A DNA stretch of 25,277 nt. Origin: an uncultured Alphaproteobacteria bacterium (GTDB lineage: Bacteria; Pseudomonadota; Alphaproteobacteria; RF32; CAG-239). Below the pieces are notes generated by a model, which made no database searches, was not told the DNA's origin, and saw nothing but the letters and a program-made list of their open reading frames with translations. Both the position numbers and the translations under genes were made by a program. The stretch lies in NCBI GenBank assembly GCA_944391365.1, contig CALXTH010000049.1:1-25277 (forward strand), written 5' to 3'. The stretch's first letter is position 1. The number at the start of each line of letters is the position of its first letter. Of this stretch, positions 6,699-15,356 are shown one piece after another.

Positions 6699-6727
6699 TT
6701 GAACGTAAATTTGTTATATGTTATATC
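6699..6727 (+). promoter_or_regulatory. Promoter of the ABC transporter gene
   Basis: TTGAAC (6699-6704) and TATATC (6722-6727) are 17 bases apart, upstream of the ATG at 6762. It overlaps the divergent candidate promoter at 6718-6746, so the two could compete. Confidence 0.5.
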
Positions 6728-6746
6728 ATTAAAGCAAATAAGTCAA
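6718..6746 (-). promoter_or_regulatory. Promoter of the PTS operon
   Basis: On the minus strand TTGACT (6746-6741) and TAACAT (6723-6718) are 17 bases apart, 38 bases upstream of the ATG at 6680. The -35 is strong and the -10 weak. Confidence 0.45.
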
Positions 6747-6761
6747 TTTTGAGTTAATAAA

Positions 6762-8549
6762 ATGGAAAAAACACCGTTAAAATTCCTTTGGCATTATATC
6801 AAAATCTTTAAATGGTTTTTTCTGGCTATGTTTGGGTTGTTGGCTGTTTCAGCCATGGCTGGACAGACTTACCCCCTTTATCTGGCCAAGATTTATAATA
6901 CTGCCGCGGGGCAGACGGACTCTCCGACGTATTGGCAGGATATTATTCGCTTTACTTTTATCGGGTTTGCGTTGGGACTGGTAAAAGTTTTTGCTTTTGA
7001 TGCAACGTTTTTTATGTCTGCAAAATTTTTTCCGCAGGCGCGGACTTTGGTTTCACGGGATACGTTTGACCATGTCAACAGCCTTTCCATCCGTTATTTT
7101 ACAGAGGAGATGTCAGGGAGAATCGCAACAAAAGTTAATCAATTGCAACGCAGTGTTATTGAGGCTTTTAACCATTTTACGCATGCGGTATCTTCGGTTT
7201 TGTTTTTGGGGCTGGCGGTTATTTTACTCAGTTGGATGAATTTTTATTTTATGCTGGCAATGACCGTCTGGCTAGTTGCGGTTGCGCTGCTGGCCTGTTT
7301 TCTCGGAAAAAAGAGACAGCTGCTGGCCAAAGAGGTCGGCAAAAAAGAGAGTCTGGCCGGCGGAATGATTGTTGACAGTCTGTCAAATTACAGCGAAGTC
7401 AAGAGTTTTGCCAATTTTCATTTTGAAAAACTTAATTTATTGAAATATCTCAGGATCTTACGCAAAGCTGAAACCAAAGAGGCCAAGACCAAAGCTTATA
7501 TTCATCTGACGCAGAATTTAGTGACCGTGTTATCCATTCTCGGATTTATGTTTCTGGCTATTTGGGTTTTTCGCCGGAAAGAAATTGATACAACACAGTT
7601 TATTTATGCCAACACATTGTTTTCCATGCTGGCGACCATGACTTTTGATCTGACCTGGCTTTATAACGGACTTTCCAGTACTTTGGGAAATATTCGTTCG
7701 GCTTTGGAAACACTGGCTGTCGATCCCGAAATCAAAGATCGTTCAAGAGCTCATCCTTTACAGGCAAAACAAGCCGAAATCCGATTTGACAAAGTTGATT
7801 TTTCCTATAACGGCCGGCATCCTGTTTTTAAGGGATTGTCCGTTGTTGTCAATCCCGGAGAAAAAATTGGTCTGGTCGGGGCTTCAGGCGCCGGAAAATC
7901 GACTTTTATCAAGCTGATTTCACGCTATTACGATGTCGAGGGCGGTGCGATAAAAATCAACGGGACGGATATCCGGGATATTACGCAAAACTCCTTACGC
8001 AAAAATATTGCGGTTATTCCTCAGGATATTTGTCTGTTTAATCGTTCGCTCCGGGATAATATTGCCTATGGCAAAACAAATGCGACAAAAGAGGAAATTA
8101 TTAATGCAGCGCAAAAAGCTTCCGCTGATTTGTTTATCAGCGCCCTGCCCGACGGATATGACACGATTGTCGGGGAAAGAGGGGTTGTTTTATCCGGCGG
8201 GGAGAGACAGAGAATCGCTATTGCCCGGGCTATTTTGAAAGATGCTCCGATTTTGATTTTTGATGAGGCGACTTCAGCTTTGGACAGCCACAGTGAACAG
8301 CATATTCAGCAATCACTCCGGCTGTTGATGAAAAACAAAACCGTTATTGCGATTGCTCATCGTCTCTCAACCCTGCGGGAAATGGACCGGATTTTGGTTT
8401 TTGACCAAGGGAGAATTATTGAAGAAGGATCTCATCAGGCTTTGTTGCGCAAAAAAGGCGTTTATTACCGGCTTTATAATATGCAGGCTGACGGGGTTAT
8501 GGTCGGAGAAGGTTTCCATCCGATTGAAAATCCGTCTTGTCATTCATAA
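6762..8549 (+). CDS. ABC exporter half-transporter (fused permease and ATPase)
   Basis: 595-residue type IV (MsbA/LmrA-like) ABC protein that would work as a dimer in the inner membrane. The first 320 or so residues hold hydrophobic membrane segments, for example around 15-35, 60-80, 140-190 and 255-275. The ATPase domain follows, with Walker A GASGAGKST (373-381), Q-loop in VIPQDICLF, signature LSGGE (477-481), Walker B ILIFDE (497-502) and the switch His in AIAHRLST. All catalytic motifs are intact. The substrate cannot be inferred; lipids, peptides and drugs are all possible in this family. It heads a plus-strand run with the phosphorylase and oxidoreductase genes, 46 bases upstream of the former. 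Confidence 0.9.
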   Translation: MEKTPLKFLWHYIKIFKWFFLAMFGLLAVSAMAGQTYPLYLAKIYNTAAGQTDSPTYWQDIIRFTFIGFALGLVKVFAFDATFFMSAKFFPQARTLVSRDTFDHVNSLSIRYFTEEMSGRIATKVNQLQRSVIEAFNHFTHAVSSVLFLGLAVILLSWMNFYFMLAMTVWLVAVALLACFLGKKRQLLAKEVGKKESLAGGMIVDSLSNYSEVKSFANFHFEKLNLLKYLRILRKAETKEAKTKAYIHLTQNLVTVLSILGFMFLAIWVFRRKEIDTTQFIYANTLFSMLATMTFDLTWLYNGLSSTLGNIRSALETLAVDPEIKDRSRAHPLQAKQAEIRFDKVDFSYNGRHPVFKGLSVVVNPGEKIGLVGASGAGKSTFIKLISRYYDVEGGAIKINGTDIRDITQNSLRKNIAVIPQDICLFNRSLRDNIAYGKTNATKEEIINAAQKASADLFISALPDGYDTIVGERGVVLSGGERQRIAIARAILKDAPILIFDEATSALDSHSEQHIQQSLRLLMKNKTVIAIAHRLSTLREMDRILVFDQGRIIEEGSHQALLRKKGVYYRLYNMQADGVMVGEGFHPIENPSCHS

Positions 8550-8595
8550 AAATTGCGGTTAGATTTGATTTAATTATCTGTCGGAGAGAATCAGC

Positions 8596-10095
8596 ATGCT
8601 GACCCTGAAACATTTGCAAATTTCTTCTTTTAACGAAAATCTGGCTTATCTGCACCGGGACTGTATTGCTTATAAGGTAGATGACATTAATGCTTTGGTC
8701 AAAATTGAGGTGCATGGCGGAATGAAGACAATTTATGCCTTTTTGCAAATTGTCGATGACGAAAGAATCGTCAAGCCGGATGAACTGGCGCTTAATACCG
8801 AGGCTTTTGACCAAATAAATTTGCCTGAAGGCGCCAAAGTTTCCGTTACTTTATCTGCACCGCCACCCAGCGCAACTTCAATTAAAAGGAAAATATCAGG
8901 TAATATTCTGAGTGCCAGTGAATATGGTGCAATTGTTTCGGATATTACCAACAAACGCTATTCCAACATGGAAATTGCCGCATTTTTGGTTGCTTCAGGT
9001 TCTTTTATGTCTTCACCAGAAGTTTTGTCTCTGACTGAGGCAATGATCGGGGAACATACGATTGACTGGCCCGACCGGGACATTGTGGTTGATCATCATT
9101 GTCTGGGCGGGGTTCCCGGCAACAAAACGGATATAATCATTACAGCTATTGCGGCGGCGTACGGGTTGACGATGCCGAAAACAGCCGCACATTCGCTGAC
9201 ATCCTGTGCCGGCGTGGCTGATACGATGGGGGTTTTGGCCAATGTGGAGGCCGATGAAAAAAAGCTGAAGCAACTGATTGAGGCCAATAATGCGGCGATT
9301 GTCAGTTATGATGCTCTGGATATTGCCCGAGCCAGCAAAATCATCGCCGCGGCCGAAAGACATATCGGTATTACTCAACATGAGCATATTGTCTCTTCTA
9401 TTCTGGCGATAAAGATGGCGGCCGGTGTCACTCATTTGCTGATTGACATTCCGGTTGGTCCGCGGTCCCGCATCAAGAGCTCTGCCGAGGCTATGAGACT
9501 GCGTAAACTGATGGAATATGCCGGTGATATGTTATCACTGGAAATTGATGCGGTTATTACCGACGGCAGCGAACCCGTCGGCAACGGGGTCGGCGCTGTT
9601 TTGGAAGCCCGGGATGTGATGAAAGTTTTGAAAAATGCTCCCGATGCCCCTGAGGATCTCAGAGAAAAATCTTTGTTTCTGGCCGGCCGAATCCTTGAAT
9701 TTGATCCGAAGCTGAGGGGCGGACAGGGGTATAATACGGCTAAGGAAATTTTAAATTCAGGGCAGGCACTGGAAATGATGAACAGAATAATTATATCTCA
9801 AGGGAAGGTGCCTCAACCTCAGCTCGGCAAACTGACCAGAGATATTACGGCCAATTCCTCGGGTGTGGTGGATGCTATTGACAATGCCAGAATTACCAAA
9901 ATCGGAATTTTGGCCGGCGCCGCCCAACATCCGGGCGCTGGAATAGATTTATTCAAAAAGGTCGGTGACAGTGTTTCTCAGGGGGAGGCTCTGTATCGAA
10001 TCCATGCCTGTAATTCCACGGATTTCGCTTTTGCAAATTCTGTTGTGGATGCTTACACGGGTTATGAAATTGCTACTTTTGACGAAGAGGATTAG
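8596..10095 (+). CDS. AMP phosphorylase / thymidine phosphorylase family enzyme
   Basis: 499-residue enzyme of the nucleoside/nucleotide phosphorylase family. It is about 60 residues longer than classical DeoA and carries the extra N-terminal domain (about 1-95) of archaeal AMP phosphorylases and their bacterial relatives annotated as putative thymidine phosphorylase. Visible blocks are the helical domain start ISASEYGAIV-like at about 105, VDHHCLGGVPGNKTD (phosphate-binding region), HSLTSCAGVADTMG and DIPVGPRSRIKS. Archaeal members release ribose-1,5-bisphosphate from NMPs; whether this one acts on nucleosides or on nucleoside monophosphates is not decided by the sequence. GGAGAG lies at 8582-8587 before the ATG. 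The oxidoreductase gene follows after five bases. Confidence 0.85.
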   Translation: MLTLKHLQISSFNENLAYLHRDCIAYKVDDINALVKIEVHGGMKTIYAFLQIVDDERIVKPDELALNTEAFDQINLPEGAKVSVTLSAPPPSATSIKRKISGNILSASEYGAIVSDITNKRYSNMEIAAFLVASGSFMSSPEVLSLTEAMIGEHTIDWPDRDIVVDHHCLGGVPGNKTDIIITAIAAAYGLTMPKTAAHSLTSCAGVADTMGVLANVEADEKKLKQLIEANNAAIVSYDALDIARASKIIAAAERHIGITQHEHIVSSILAIKMAAGVTHLLIDIPVGPRSRIKSSAEAMRLRKLMEYAGDMLSLEIDAVITDGSEPVGNGVGAVLEARDVMKVLKNAPDAPEDLREKSLFLAGRILEFDPKLRGGQGYNTAKEILNSGQALEMMNRIIISQGKVPQPQLGKLTRDITANSSGVVDAIDNARITKIGILAGAAQHPGAGIDLFKKVGDSVSQGEALYRIHACNSTDFAFANSVVDAYTGYEIATFDEED

Positions 10096-10100
10096 CTTTT

Positions 10101-11054
10101 ATGAATAAGACCAGAATTGCTGTTATCGGGGTCGGTTCAAGAGGGTTGGAGCATATTGACTGTCTGTTGTCCAGTTTTGGTCAAGAGGCCACCATTTCCG
10201 GGATATTGTGCTCTTCTCCGTTTTCAAGTCGGGAAAAAGCTCTTGATCTCGGATTGCCGTATTTTGACAGTTTTAATGATATTTCAAAAGAAAATACCGA
10301 TGCGGTTATTATTGCCACCAGCTCAAACAAGCATACCCTGTTCGGACGAATGATGCTTAATAAAGGACTGCCGGTACTGATTGAAAAGCCGTTTACGACT
10401 AATCTGGCCGAGGCGAAAGATTTGACCCGGCTGGCCAAAGAAAAAAATACTTTTATCATGGTCGGACACTCGGAACATTTTGATCCGGCTTATCAGGAAA
10501 TGTGTAAAACAGCGGTTCTGCCGTTCAGGGATTTGAAAGCTTACCGGATGGTCAATAACCGGGAGCGTTGTAAAGATGTCAGTGTTGTTTTGGATTTGAT
10601 GATTCATGATCTGGGAATGTTGGCAACCATTGCTCCGAAAAAAAGCCCGAAAATCAGAACCAGGGTTATGCGCCGCAATCATTGGCAGGATGAGATTTTT
10701 GCCAGTTTTCTGTTTAATACCGGCTGCGAGGCGGATATTGTTGCCTGTCGTGCGGCCAGGAAAGAGCGTCAGGTTATGCAGCTGAAAGACCGGAAATGTG
10801 ACTGCTGGGAGGTTGATTTTGTCAGCAGTACATTGATTAAAAACAACGCTGTTGTTTTTCAGGGGAATAAAAATTCTGCCCTTCAAAACGAGCTCCGGAA
10901 TTTTCTTAATGCCGTTAAGGGAACAGAAAAACCACAGACAGACGCCGATTATGCCCTGAAGGCCCTGAAAACGGCTTTTGCTATTGAAGATTTTAGCCGA
11001 AAAGAAGAAATCCGGATGAATAAAAACAGAAAAAAGCTGATTTCTTCGTTATAA
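10101..11054 (+). CDS. Gfo/Idh/MocA-family NAD(P)-dependent oxidoreductase
   Basis: 317-residue dehydrogenase. The N-terminal Rossmann fold has the dinucleotide motif G10-V-G12-S-R-G15, and the family's conserved EKP is at 95-97. The catalytic-type pattern D165...H169-D170 (DLMIHDLGML) is intact. This D-x3-HD pattern is shared with sugar-nucleotide dehydrogenases such as those acting on UDP-GlcNAc, so a sugar or sugar-nucleotide substrate is plausible but unproven. The start is five bases after the phosphorylase stop with GAAGAGGA overlapping that gene's end, indicating cotranscription. No hairpin terminator is seen in the AT-rich stretch after it, so some read-through into dnaK is possible. 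Confidence 0.85.
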   Translation: MNKTRIAVIGVGSRGLEHIDCLLSSFGQEATISGILCSSPFSSREKALDLGLPYFDSFNDISKENTDAVIIATSSNKHTLFGRMMLNKGLPVLIEKPFTTNLAEAKDLTRLAKEKNTFIMVGHSEHFDPAYQEMCKTAVLPFRDLKAYRMVNNRERCKDVSVVLDLMIHDLGMLATIAPKKSPKIRTRVMRRNHWQDEIFASFLFNTGCEADIVACRAARKERQVMQLKDRKCDCWEVDFVSSTLIKNNAVVFQGNKNSALQNELRNFLNAVKGTEKPQTDADYALKALKTAFAIEDFSRKEEIRMNKNRKKLISSL

Positions 11055-11087
11055 ATTTTATTTTTTTGTAAAAAAGTTTCTTTTCCT

Positions 11088-11119
11088 CTTGCTTATGGAG
11101 AACCCGCTTCTTATATAAG
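11088..11119 (+). promoter_or_regulatory. RpoH (sigma-32) heat-shock promoter of dnaK
   Basis: CTTG at 11088-11091 and CTTATATAAG at 11110-11119 are 18 bases apart. This matches every defined position of the alphaproteobacterial heat-shock consensus CTTG-N17/18-CYTATNTNNG. The start point would be about 40 bases before the ATG at 11164. Confidence 0.85.
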
Positions 11120-11163
11120 CTGATAGAAAGTTTTGAAATTGCAACAAACAAAGGAAGTAAAAG

Positions 11164-13071
11164 ATGAGTAAAATTCTTGGTATTGACCTGGGGACGACGA
11201 ACTCCTGCTTTGCAGTGATGGACGGAAAAGACCCCAAAGTATTGGAGAACAGCGAAGGCGCCAGAACGACCCCTTCGATGGTTGCATTTACGGACACGGA
11301 AAGACTGGTCGGTGCGGCAGCAAAACGTCAGGCCGTGACCAATCCGGAAAACACGCTTTTTGCAATTAAGCGTTTGATCGGCCGTCGTTTTAATTCTCCT
11401 GAGGTTGAAAAAGACAAAAAGCTTGTTCCGTTTAAGATTATTGAGGGCGAGAACGGTGACGCATGGGTTGAGGCTAAAGGGCAAAAATATGCTCCGTCAC
11501 AGATTTCGGCTTTTGTTTTGCAGAAAATCAAAGAATATGCCGAAGCTTATCTGGGCGAAAAGGTTGAAAAAGCCGTTATTACCGTTCCGGCTTATTTTAA
11601 CGATTCTCAGCGTCAGGCCACGAAAGATGCCGGTAAGATTGCCGGACTTGACGTCCTGCGTATTATCAACGAGCCGACTGCCGCGGCACTGGCTTATGGC
11701 ATGGACAAGAAAACATCCGGAACAATTGCCGTTTATGATTTGGGCGGTGGTACGTTTGATATTTCTATTCTGGAAATCGGTGACGGTGTTTTTGAAGTTA
11801 AGTCAACAAACGGTGATACATTCCTGGGCGGTGAGGACTTTGACCAGCGTCTGGTCAATTATCTGACAGATGAATTCAAGAAAGAAACGGGTATTGATCT
11901 GAAAAACGACCGTCTGGCATTGCAACGCCTGAAAGAAGCGGCCGAAAAAGCTAAAATTGAGTTGTCATCAGCAACGCAGACTGAAATCAATCTGCCGTTT
12001 ATTACGGCGGACGCGACCGGCCCGAAACACCTGAACATGAAGCTGACACGCGCTAAATTTGAATCGCTGGTTGATGATTTGATTGAAAAGACGGCGGAGC
12101 CTTGCCGCAAAGCCCTGGCTGATGCCGGATTGAAAGCAAATGAAATCAGTGAGGTTATTCTGGTCGGCGGTATGACCCGTATGCCGAAAGTTCAGGAAAA
12201 AGTTAAAGAAATTTTCGGAAAAGAACCGCATAAAGGCGTTAACCCGGATGAAGTCGTGGCGATGGGTGCAGCTATTCAGGGCGGTGTTCTGGTCGGCGAT
12301 GTTAAAGATGTTTTGCTGTTGGATGTTACGCCGTTGTCTCTGGGTATTGAGACTCTTGGCGGGGTGTTCACCCGGCTGATTGACCGCAACACGACTATTC
12401 CGACCCGGAAATCCCAGGTCTTTTCAACGGCCGAAGACGGGCAAACTGCCGTGACAATCCGTGTTTTCCAGGGTGAGCGTGAAATGGCCGCCGATAACAA
12501 GTTGCTCGGCCAGTTTGATTTGGTTGGTATTCCGCCGGCACCGCGCGGTATGCCACAAATTGAGGTTACTTTTGATATTGATGCTAACGGCATTGTTAAT
12601 GTTTCGGCCAAGGATAAGGCAACCAATAAAGAGCAGGCTATCCGTATTCAGGCCAGCGGCGGTCTGTCTGATGCCGATATTGAAAAGATGGTCAAAGATG
12701 CCGAGCTGAATGCTGAAGCCGACAAGCGCAAAAAGGAACTGGTTGAGGCCAAGAATCAGGCTGAAAGTCTGATCAACTCAACCGAAAAAACGCTGAAAGA
12801 GCATGGCGACAAAATCAGTCCGGCTGAAAAGTCTGCCATTGAAACGGCTATCGGCGAGCTGAAGACCGGTGTTGAGGCTGAAGACCTGACGGTTATCAAA
12901 GAAAAGACTGAAGCTTTGATGCAGGCTTCAATGAAACTGGGTGAAGCAATGTACAAAGCTCAGCAGGCTCAGGCACAACAAGGTGCCGCTCAGGGGCCTG
13001 ATACCGGAGCCGCCGGGGAGCAGCCAAAAGACGAAAAGGTTGTTGACGCTGATTTTGAAGAAGTCAAATAA
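11164..13071 (+). CDS. dnaK: Molecular chaperone DnaK (Hsp70)
   Basis: 635-residue ATP-dependent chaperone that binds exposed hydrophobic peptides, with DnaJ and GrpE as partners. The ATPase domain (about 1-380) begins ILGIDLGTTNSC and contains VYDLGGGTFDISIL and VILVGGMTRMPKVQ. The substrate-binding domain (about 390-505) has DVTPLSLGIETLGG and NGIVNVSAKDKAT. The helical lid is followed by a Gln/Ala-rich linker and the tail ending DADFEEVK, usual for proteobacterial DnaK. AAGGAAG at 11151-11157 serves the ATG. The gene has its own heat-shock promoter and ends in a strong terminator, so it is not cotranscribed with dnaJ, which lies over 1 kb downstream behind an opposite-strand gene. Confidence 0.98.
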   Translation: MSKILGIDLGTTNSCFAVMDGKDPKVLENSEGARTTPSMVAFTDTERLVGAAAKRQAVTNPENTLFAIKRLIGRRFNSPEVEKDKKLVPFKIIEGENGDAWVEAKGQKYAPSQISAFVLQKIKEYAEAYLGEKVEKAVITVPAYFNDSQRQATKDAGKIAGLDVLRIINEPTAAALAYGMDKKTSGTIAVYDLGGGTFDISILEIGDGVFEVKSTNGDTFLGGEDFDQRLVNYLTDEFKKETGIDLKNDRLALQRLKEAAEKAKIELSSATQTEINLPFITADATGPKHLNMKLTRAKFESLVDDLIEKTAEPCRKALADAGLKANEISEVILVGGMTRMPKVQEKVKEIFGKEPHKGVNPDEVVAMGAAIQGGVLVGDVKDVLLLDVTPLSLGIETLGGVFTRLIDRNTTIPTRKSQVFSTAEDGQTAVTIRVFQGEREMAADNKLLGQFDLVGIPPAPRGMPQIEVTFDIDANGIVNVSAKDKATNKEQAIRIQASGGLSDADIEKMVKDAELNAEADKRKKELVEAKNQAESLINSTEKTLKEHGDKISPAEKSAIETAIGELKTGVEAEDLTVIKEKTEALMQASMKLGEAMYKAQQAQAQQGAAQGPDTGAAGEQPKDEKVVDADFEEVK

Positions 13072-13090
13072 TCTTTGGCAAAGAAAAAGC

Positions 13091-13127
13091 AAAAGGAGCT
13101 TATCAAGATGGTAAGCTCCTTTTTTTT
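13091..13127 (+). terminator. Terminator between dnaK and the HAD gene
   Basis: AAAAGGAGCTTA (13091-13102) pairs with TAAGCTCCTTTT (13112-13123), extended inward by two more pairs, with a T run to 13127. The A-rich left arm lets it serve the convergent minus-strand HAD gene, which ends at 13134. Confidence 0.9.
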
Positions 13128-13133
13128 GAACAT

Positions 13134-13979
13134 TCAGACATGCTCTAAAATATAATCTGCAGCAATTCCGCGATGATACATATAATCGCTTAAAGAATAT
13201 TGCGAACTATGCTGCATGTCATCATAGCTGACACCGGTTTTGACCAAGGCTGTTTTTATTCCGGCCCGGATACCGCCCAAGATATCTGTTTCAAGGGCAT
13301 CACCGACAATGATAATCCGGTCTTTCGGAACATTTATTCCGTTCAGGGCAAAGTCAAAAATGCGTTTATCCGGTTTTCCCAGATATTCTACTTTTCCGCC
13401 GTGTCGTTCACAATAGACGGCAAGACTTCCCGCACGCAAAACCATTTCCCTTTCGTCACCAGTATGACTTTTGCGATCCGGATTTACACAGAGGAAAGGC
13501 TTTTTCAGGTTCAGTACCTGTTGCAATTCGCCCTCCAGAAAGTCCATGTTGTCAATATCACACCAGCTTCCGCCGACAAAGCGTTGCGGATTGCCAAGAT
13601 AAATGATATCCGCTGAAGAATGACGCGAAACAAAAGTATAGTTGCTGTCGGCAAAAACGGGATTGTCTCGACGGCCGATTACCGAATATTTGAGCCTGAC
13701 ACTATCGTGGCTGAAAATCTGATATGCCAGTTCGCCCGATGTTACAAAATGGTGATAATGGCAGCCGGGAATAAGTCCTTCTTTTTCGTAGATATCGGCA
13801 ACACGGGCAGCCCGCTGCGGATAATTTGACAGAAGAATAACCGTTTTGCCTTGTTTCACCAGCGCAGCCAGAACATTTAAGGCTTGCGGAAAGAATGCTG
13901 TTCCGTTCCAAATTGTTCCGTACAAATCAATCAGAAAAACATCAAAGTTTTCGCTGATACTTAATAAATTTTTTTCCAT
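13134..13979 (-). CDS. HAD-superfamily hydrolase, subclass IIA
   Basis: 281-residue phosphatase-like protein resembling the HAD-IIA group (TIGR01459-like, common in alphaproteobacteria). Motif I is D18-L-Y20-G-T: the nucleophile Asp is present, but the usual second acid is Tyr, as in that subgroup's DxWG variants. Motif II is S51-N52 (ILLSN), motif III K202 (YLGKPDK), and motif IV G226-D227...T-D232 (VGDALETD). The substrate is unknown. The frame is open upstream to 14063, but a likely promoter (14015-14043) starts transcription near 14008, which favours ATG 13979. No clear ribosome-binding site precedes either start. It lies between dnaK and dnaJ on the opposite strand. Confidence 0.82.
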   Translation of the reverse strand: MEKNLLSISENFDVFLIDLYGTIWNGTAFFPQALNVLAALVKQGKTVILLSNYPQRAARVADIYEKEGLIPGCHYHHFVTSGELAYQIFSHDSVRLKYSVIGRRDNPVFADSNYTFVSRHSSADIIYLGNPQRFVGGSWCDIDNMDFLEGELQQVLNLKKPFLCVNPDRKSHTGDEREMVLRAGSLAVYCERHGGKVEYLGKPDKRIFDFALNGINVPKDRIIIVGDALETDILGGIRAGIKTALVKTGVSYDDMQHSSQYSLSDYMYHRGIAADYILEHV

Positions 13980-14014
13980 AATATATAGTTTTAATAATAA
14001 ATGTATTGTGCTGC

Positions 14015-14043
14015 CTTTTAGCATAATGTTGGTAAAATGTCCA
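14015..14043 (-). promoter_or_regulatory. Candidate promoter of the HAD gene
   Basis: On the minus strand TGGACA (14043-14038) and TAAAAG (14020-14015) are 17 bases apart, about 36 bases before the chosen ATG at 13979. The -35 is one base off consensus; the -10 is weaker. Confidence 0.4.
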
Positions 14044-14092
14044 GTTTTTTTGAAAAAAACCATGAGAATCGCCTTTTTTTACAAAATAACCG

Positions 14093-14124
14093 CTTGCGTT
14101 TTTGATTCAAAATGCCTAAATAGG
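14093..14124 (+). promoter_or_regulatory. RpoH (sigma-32) heat-shock promoter of dnaJ
   Basis: CTTG at 14093-14096 and CCTAAATAGG at 14115-14124 are 18 bases apart, the same spacing as in front of dnaK. It differs from CTTG-N17/18-CYTATNTNNG at one position (A for T). The ATG is at 14167. Confidence 0.75.
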
Positions 14125-14166
14125 GAGTAACGTTAAGCTTAATTATAAAAAACAAGAAGTAAAGTT

Positions 14167-15315
14167 ATGGCTAGTGAAACCGATTATTACGAGCTTTTGG
14201 AAGTTTCAAAAGATGCCAGCGGCGAAGAGATAAAAAAAGCATACCGCCGGCTGGCGATGAAATATCATCCGGACAGGAATCCCGGAGATAAGGAGGCTGA
14301 AAACAAGTTCAAAGCAATTAATCAGGCTTATGATGTGCTGAAAGACGAGCAAAAAAGGGCTGCTTATGATCGTTATGGCGCACAGGCCTTTGCCAATGGC
14401 GGAATGGGTGGCGGCAATCCGTTCAGCGGGTTTGATTTTAATTTCAGCGGCGGCGGTTTTTCTGATATCTTCAGCGATATTTTTTCCGATTTTATGGGTG
14501 GAAGTCAACGCGGCGGGGCTCGAAGTTACGCCCAAGACGGCGCAGATTTGCGTTATAATCTGGAAATTACGCTGGAAGAGGCTTTTAACGGCGTGGAAAA
14601 AGAGATTAAAATTCCGACAACCGTTCCCTGTGAAGAATGTCATGGACATGGAACTGCCGATGGTAAAGAAGCTCCGGTTTGTCCGCATTGCCGCGGTCGG
14701 GGAAAAATCCGCACTCAACATGGCTTTATGATTATGGAAACAACTTGTCCGAATTGTCACGGTGAAGGGCACGTGGTTAAGGAGGCCTGCAAAAAATGCC
14801 GCGGAGAAGGGGTTATTCACAGCGAAAAAGTTCTTAAAATCAAAATTCCGGCCGGCGTGGAGGATAATACCCGGATGAGAATTGCCAGAGAGGGGCAAAG
14901 CGGAATCCGCGGCGGAGACAATGGCGATTTGTATGTGTTTATTTCTGTCAAAGAGCATAAGCTGTTTGTGCGTGACGGAGCCAACTTGTATGTCAGAGTG
15001 CCGATTTCAATGACTTGTGCGGCTTTGGGCGGCAAGATTGAAATTCCGGGGATTCATGGCGAAAAAATAGAAGTTGAGGTTCCGGCCGGAACACAGACAG
15101 ACCAGCAAAAACGCCTGAGCGGACAAGGAATGACGATTATGCGGTCAAATCGAAGAGGCGATCTGTTTGTCAAGTTCAGAGTTGAGACCCCGACAAACCT
15201 GACGGCGCGGCAAAAAGAGTTGTTGGAGGAATTTCGAAATATCAGTTCTGAAGAGAATTGTCAGCCGGAAGCAAAAGGATTTTTTGACAAGATAAAGGAT
15301 TTGTTTGCCGCATAG
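14167..15315 (+). CDS. dnaJ: Chaperone protein DnaJ (Hsp40, type I)
   Basis: 382-residue co-chaperone that delivers substrates to DnaK and stimulates its ATPase. All type I parts are present in order: a J domain with HPD at 34-36, a Gly/Phe-rich linker (about 75-120), the zinc domain with four CxxCxGxG repeats (CEECHGHG from residue 155, CPHCRGRG, CPNCHGEG, CKKCRGEG from residue 208), and the C-terminal substrate-binding beta domains. It has its own heat-shock promoter and a terminator right after the stop, so it is a single-gene unit. In most relatives it sits directly behind dnaK; here the HAD gene separates them. Confidence 0.97.
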   Translation: MASETDYYELLEVSKDASGEEIKKAYRRLAMKYHPDRNPGDKEAENKFKAINQAYDVLKDEQKRAAYDRYGAQAFANGGMGGGNPFSGFDFNFSGGGFSDIFSDIFSDFMGGSQRGGARSYAQDGADLRYNLEITLEEAFNGVEKEIKIPTTVPCEECHGHGTADGKEAPVCPHCRGRGKIRTQHGFMIMETTCPNCHGEGHVVKEACKKCRGEGVIHSEKVLKIKIPAGVEDNTRMRIAREGQSGIRGGDNGDLYVFISVKEHKLFVRDGANLYVRVPISMTCAALGGKIEIPGIHGEKIEVEVPAGTQTDQQKRLSGQGMTIMRSNRRGDLFVKFRVETPTNLTARQKELLEEFRNISSEENCQPEAKGFFDKIKDLFAA

Positions 15316-15323
15316 TTTATTGC

Positions 15324-15350
15324 AAAGCCCGCGAAATTGCGGGCTTTTTT
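15324..15350 (+). terminator. Terminator of dnaJ
   Basis: AAAGCCCGC (15324-15332) pairs perfectly with GCGGGCTTT (15339-15347) around a six-base loop, ending in six T (15345-15350). It lies between the dnaJ stop and the convergent secreted-protein gene that ends at 15357. Confidence 0.92.
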
Positions 15351-15356
15351 GGAAGA

